Origin: Verrucomicrobiales bacterium
GTDB lineage: Bacteria; Verrucomicrobiota; Verrucomicrobiia; Limisphaerales; CAIMTB01
Reading direction: 5' to 3'
NCBI GenBank assembly: GCA_016795425.1
Contig: JAEUHG010000261.1
Span: 1 to 54,670, forward strand
DNA: 54,670 nt
Below are positions 51,503 through 54,670 of this stretch, piece after piece. Every line of letters starts with the position of its first letter. Position 1 is the stretch's first letter. The translations under genes and the position numbers were made by a program. The notes beneath the pieces are model-generated. The model had not been told where the DNA came from, made no database searches, and worked only from the letters and a program-made list of their open reading frames with translations.

Positions 51503-53071
51503 TCACGGTGCCACCTCCGCGGGAGCGGTGGACTCTTGTGGATCCGTTTCCGAGGAGATCGTGACGTCCACATGGACCACCTTTCCACCCGTGAGCGAGC
51601 TTTCTTGGTCCGCTGAGCGACGGCGGTCCATTTCGACCCGCCACAAGTAGTCGCCCGGGGGAAGATCCACGATGCCAAAGAATCCAGTCCCATCCACCCG
51701 TGCGAAGCCGCCCACCGGACCGCAATAAACGACCCGTGCGCCATCGGTCGATGATCCGTCCGTGCACCGGACAGTACCTTTCAAGTGGGCGGAACGAGTC
51801 GAAGTCTTCCACGGTGCAGTGGGAACCGACGCGGGTTCCGCGAACACCGGTGTGGACGAAGGGTCCGTTGTGGTCGGCGTGGCAAGGCCAGCAAAGAACT
51901 CGGCGGCGGTCTGGTCCGAGGTGGGAGAGGCGAAGGAGTAAAGACAAAGCCCGGCCGTTCGGGTGCCGAAAACCGAGGGGCTGCGGGTCTCGCGCATTTG
52001 GGCTAGGACCACGGATGCCGGATTCAGGTATCCGCCGATCCCGATCGCCGTTCGGCGTTGGTATTGGTGGTCGCGGATGAATCGTGACCACTTGAGCCAA
52101 TCCTGTTCGTTCTCCGAGGAACGGAAGTAGGTCATCGGAATGGATAGGTCGAGGATTCCTTCCTGCAGCCAGGCGCGCCAATCCTGAAGGACATCGGAGA
52201 AGGCGGCAGAGGTTGGCCAATCCGTGCGTTCCTCAATGCCGGGTGCAAAGGCAATGGTCGCAGCCGAGATTTTGACTGATGGCCGCTCCGCAAGTGCCGT
52301 GAGGTACACCTTTCGAACGAGATCGGTAACCTGTTCCCGTCGAAATTGCATCCAGTCCGGATCGTCGGGGCGGGGTTTGCCCTTTCGACGATACAGGCGA
52401 TGGAAACGTTCGAGCGCGCTTCGATTGTAGCCCCAGTCCCGTCCATTGTACCGGACGTAGTCCCAATGGAATCCGTCAAGGTCATACCGACGAATGAGGT
52501 CCATTGCGACGTTGAAAGTGTGCTCTTGAACCTCTGGATGCCCAGGATCAAACGCGTACTCCCGACCGTCCCACGTGGCGCCTTGGACGTTGCGGGACAG
52601 CCAGTCCGGGTGAAGGCGAAACGGGTGATCGGGTTGAGCGGGAAGAACACGGCGTTGATTCCAGATCGTGTAAGTGACGACCCATGCGTGGACTTCCAGC
52701 CGCGGACCGAGCTGCGTGTCGTGTGCGAGCCGAAGGAGATGGTCAAGAGGATCGAAATCGGGGGCCAGGTCGACCGCACGAGGTTCATGCCGACTGGTAT
52801 AATACGCATCACCCCGTTTTCGAACCTCGACAAAGAGCGCGTTGAACCCTGCGGTTCGCGCGAGTCGCACCATGGTGTCGACCTCCGATGGGTTACGGAA
52901 TCCGGGATGAAAGGTATCGACCCATAGTCCGCGAAGTTCCTCTCCAGCCTTCGCGGGTTGACACAGAAACGACGTCTTGAGTGCCAGGGCCGTCAGAGCC
53001 AGGAGGATTCGGATGTTCCGCTGTAGCCTGTGGAACCCAGGCGGCGGTACCCACCGGAGCAAAGCTTTCAT
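51503..53071 (-). CDS. Secreted GHL10-type glycoside hydrolase (DUF187)
   Basis: A 522-residue protein with a signal region (about 1-42). The GHL10 domain has ELRGLWVDTFHPGF, FNALFVEVRKRGDAYY, LEVHAWVVTYT, FDPGHPEVQEHT and DLDGFHWDYVRYNG, then SIPMTYFRS. Its C-terminal region (about 420-510) has an Ig/CNA-like GTVRCTDGSSTDGARVVYC... VDLPPGDYLWRVEMD. The family is close to GH10-like hydrolases of unknown specificity. The start ATG 53071 overlaps the stop of the DUF2905 gene as ATGA. Confidence 0.8.
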   Translation of the reverse strand: MKALLRWVPPPGFHRLQRNIRILLALTALALKTSFLCQPAKAGEELRGLWVDTFHPGFRNPSEVDTMVRLARTAGFNALFVEVRKRGDAYYTSRHEPRAVDLAPDFDPLDHLLRLAHDTQLGPRLEVHAWVVTYTIWNQRRVLPAQPDHPFRLHPDWLSRNVQGATWDGREYAFDPGHPEVQEHTFNVAMDLIRRYDLDGFHWDYVRYNGRDWGYNRSALERFHRLYRRKGKPRPDDPDWMQFRREQVTDLVRKVYLTALAERPSVKISAATIAFAPGIEERTDWPTSAAFSDVLQDWRAWLQEGILDLSIPMTYFRSSENEQDWLKWSRFIRDHQYQRRTAIGIGGYLNPASVVLAQMRETRSPSVFGTRTAGLCLYSFASPTSDQTAAEFFAGLATPTTTDPSSTPVFAEPASVPTAPWKTSTRSAHLKGTVRCTDGSSTDGARVVYCGPVGGFARVDGTGFFGIVDLPPGDYLWRVEMDRRRSADQESSLTGGKVVHVDVTISSETDPQESTAPAEVAP

Positions 53072-53280
53072 CGCCGCAACATCCAAGCCAGCAAAGTGAG
53101 AACGAGGCTGATCACCAGGCAGGTGACAATGGGAAAATGAAAACTGAATTCCCCACGCTCGATTCTGAGATCACCCGGAAGTTTACCCAGCCAGTCGCGT
53201 CCAAATCCGGACCAGAGGACAACTCCGGTCCCCAGGATTACGAGGCCGATCCAGACCAGCATCTTGCCGAGTTCCTGCAC
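53068..53280 (-). CDS. DUF2905 small membrane protein
   Basis: A 70-residue protein with two transmembrane helices (about 7-24 and 49-67) and the connecting GRDWLGKLPGDLRIERGEFSFHFPI, the signature of DUF2905. Function is unknown. The stop overlaps the start of the glycosidase gene (ATGA), so they are translationally coupled. Confidence 0.85.
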   Translation of the reverse strand: MQELGKMLVWIGLVILGTGVVLWSGFGRDWLGKLPGDLRIERGEFSFHFPIVTCLVISLVLTLLAWMLRR

Positions 53281-53364
53281 GAGCGGACCAAACTGCCCCT
53301 ATCCCAGTCCGGGCGCAAGGGGTGTGCGCTCTGAGGGATGCCAACATGTGAAAGGTAGGACCGA

Positions 53365-53979
53365 CTATGGGACCACCTTCCAGGACTGCAGCAGAAACTG
53401 CCAGATGCTTTGCCCGGCGAGAACGTAGAAGCTGCAGATGATCAGCTCTCCCAAGCCTATTCCGGCAAGGAACTTCCCAAAAGACATTCGCGTGCAGCCA
53501 GCGACGTAACAAGCTGCGTCGGTGGGGGCAAAAGGCAGAAATGCCCAAAGGACCAGGTAGAAGAATCCAAATCGTCCCTTCAGCGCCGATTCCAGCTTGG
53601 AAAAGGTCGAACCCGGCAGACGACGGAAATGATCTCTAAAGCCCAGCAATTCCGAGAAGAAGTACAACAATGTGGCCGAAAGGATGATTCCCAGCATGCT
53701 GATGAAAAGAACCGTCCACGGACGATCCGGCAACAGGAGGCCACCGGCGAGGACGAAGGGCGTGCTTGGGATGAGGAAGAATGCACGAATCACCGACACT
53801 AGCAGGAGCAGAAGGGCGATTTGGTGGCCCGAATCGCGAAGGGCTGCAGCGATGTTCGCTGCAGTAAATCGTCCTGGATCGATGACGTAGATGCCCAGGG
53901 CCGTCACCACACTCGACAGCCAAAGCAAGGTGGCGACGAGTTGGGCGCGATGGATCCATTGGCTGCGACGATCGTGCAC
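53365..53979 (-). CDS. TVP38/TMEM64 (DedA-like VTT) membrane protein
   Basis: A 204-residue integral membrane protein with about five hydrophobic segments and the VTT pattern: FLIPSTPFVLAGGLLLP, a re-entrant loop, AFLPFAPTDAACYVAGCTRMSFGKF and a final TM helix. The family is proposed to act as lipid scramblases or transporters in envelope maintenance. It lies 84 bases upstream of the DUF2905 gene on the same strand, so it could be the first gene of that operon. Confidence 0.8.
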   Translation of the reverse strand: MHDRRSQWIHRAQLVATLLWLSSVVTALGIYVIDPGRFTAANIAAALRDSGHQIALLLLLVSVIRAFFLIPSTPFVLAGGLLLPDRPWTVLFISMLGIILSATLLYFFSELLGFRDHFRRLPGSTFSKLESALKGRFGFFYLVLWAFLPFAPTDAACYVAGCTRMSFGKFLAGIGLGELIICSFYVLAGQSIWQFLLQSWKVVP

Positions 53980-54171
53980 GTTGAAGAGCCCATGGTTGGC
54001 AGAACAGGTTTCAAATCAATGCGGATTGCGTCATGCCGAATGAAATTCGACCCATCGCATCTCCGTGATGGTTGGAACCAGGGTGATCAGTGTCGTCTGG
54101 TGTGAACGGGTTGGACTGCGACGCCGTCGCCAGAGGGTTCCAGAGCCTGCTTGGCGGTGCTTGGGTTTGAA

Positions 54172-54189
54172 GCTGACCAAAAGGTCAGC
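54172..54189. repeat. Perfect hairpin with AAAA loop
   Basis: GCTGACC-AAAA-GGTCAGC, a perfect 7-bp stem in the gene-free patch. Confidence 0.45.
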
Positions 54190-54267
54190 GGCATTCTGGA
54201 GTTGGGGCTCACTCCGAAGCGATGCCTGCCAGAATGGTACAGGTTCTGAACGATGGGACAGATCCTT

Positions 54268-54280
54268 CCTGCGAAGCAGG
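54268..54280. repeat. GAA-triloop hairpin
   Basis: CCTGC-GAA-GCAGG, a perfect 5-bp stem with the same GAA loop as the hairpin at 19507-19519. Confidence 0.35.
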
Positions 54281-54368
54281 TTCGAGATCGGTGTCCCTCT
54301 ACCACTGGAAGACCTTGGGGACACGCTATGCTTATCGAGCGGCGGGATAGGCCAATGCCTGTGTTAGG

Positions 54369-54536
54369 ACTGCGGGCCAGGCCTACAGATTCACGATGAG
54401 GAGAGGCCCCCGCTACGTGGTTCGACAGTTGGAATTGCGGGCCAGACGGTGAGTGGGAGCCCGATAGACCAGAACGCTCGAACGGGTGTGGAGATAGGGG
54501 CAGACCAGGTCACTGATGGGCACTGCGGGCCAGACC
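54369..54536 (-). repeat. Second cluster of the GGTSTGGCCCGCWRT repeat
   Basis: The + strand core here is ACTGCGGGCCAGACC. Copies: 54369-54383 (ACTGCGGGCCAGGCC), 54434-54448 (ATTGCGGGCCAGACG), 54522-54536 (ACTGCGGGCCAGACC) and a decayed one at 54492-54506 (AGATAGGGGCAGACC). The orientation is the same as in the cluster near 19 kb, and the copy at 54522 extends similarity to the one at 19275 on the 3' side (ACCTGTC then TTGG). Here the fourth-last base of the core is G instead of C. Confidence 0.6.
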
Positions 54537-54670
54537 TGTCGTTGGTGAGAAGCGGGGGGCGAGAAAAAGGGAGGGAGGGAGATTTTGGGTGTAAGATTTC
54601 CGGTCGATGGCCCGTTATCCGGGCATGCGACAGCCCCGCCTGCTCGTGCCGCATGACGCCCCCGTGGGCC

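Larger units (their letters stand above)
53980..54670. other. Gene-free patch at the right edge
   Basis: No credible gene is seen in about 690 bases. It contains hairpins at 54172-54189 and 54268-54280 and, from 54369 on, copies of the short repeat also found near 19 kb. The only longer frames have no recognisable domain. The last about 100 bases include GAGAAAAAGGGAGGGAGGGA, a purine-rich run at 54561-54580. Confidence 0.5.

Noticed and set aside
54268..54290. tRNA T-arm-like GGTTCGAGATC
   Set aside because: There is no matching cloverleaf: the arms before and after do not pair.
54391..54654. 87-codon frame on - at the right edge
   Set aside because: It is made mostly of the repeat copies and shows no protein features.

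Overview
The window looks like chromosome of a GC-rich Verrucomicrobiota bacterium. This is inferred from gene families typical of that phylum and the neighbouring Planctomycetota: pseudopilin-like proteins starting with [20 protein letters not shown], DUF1080 proteins (one fused to a TIGR03067 module), a CRTAC1/UnbV-type FG-GAP protein, a secreted PQQ-type propeller protein, a GH106-like glycoside hydrolase and many secreted hydrolases. I saw no rRNA, tRNA, CRISPR array, insertion sequence or phage gene.

Layout. 0-3.4 kb: the tail of an upstream gene, a one-TM anti-sigma-like protein, a DUF3106-like exported protein, a secreted subtilisin with an STN-like N-terminal domain, and an ABM-type monooxygenase, all on + with overlaps or short gaps. 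3.4-12.2 kb: secreted catabolic proteins (two-domain DUF1080, tandem alpha/beta hydrolase, FG-GAP/UnbV lipoprotein, CocE/NonD hydrolase) plus one pseudopilin on -. 12.2-16.3 kb: MOSC protein, D-tagatose 3-epimerase-type sugar isomerase, cupin, DUF1080-TIGR03067, a lipoprotein and an FtsB-like protein. 16.4-18.4 kb: a CbxX-type AAA ATPase with a zinc ribbon. 18.94-20.02 kb: a gene-free patch with copies of a short repeat. 20.0-22.7 kb: membrane protein, adenylate kinase, fmt. 22.7-27.4 kb: GH106-like hydrolase (-), then an unknown membrane protein overlapping signal peptidase I. 27.5-30.3 kb: squalene-hopene cyclase followed by an HpnG-like nucleosidase, i.e. hopanoid synthesis. 30.4-35.2 kb: Tat-exported Gfo/Idh/MocA protein, MogA, an ATE/Bpt-like transferase, a TTG-start pseudopilin and a small anchored protein. 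35.2-37.3 kb: a large secreted repeat protein. 37.5-45.9 kb: a - strand series of S9 peptidase, unknown anchored protein, PQQ-type propeller protein, cytochrome c and NAD-dependent epimerase. 45.9-51.4 kb: MqnE (futalosine menaquinone route), PhoB/PhoR-type two-component pair, MoxR ATPase and Tgt. 51.5-54.0 kb: GHL10-type glycosidase, DUF2905 and TVP38-family membrane protein. 54.0-54.67 kb: a second gene-free patch with the same repeat family.

How it fits together. Most of the window is central housekeeping mixed with an outward-facing sugar-degradation programme. The most unusual features are the dispersed repeat (on the - strand GGTSTGGCCCGCWRT), found only in the two gene-free patches, and the first operon, which puts an STN-like domain on a secreted protease beside an anti-sigma-like protein.
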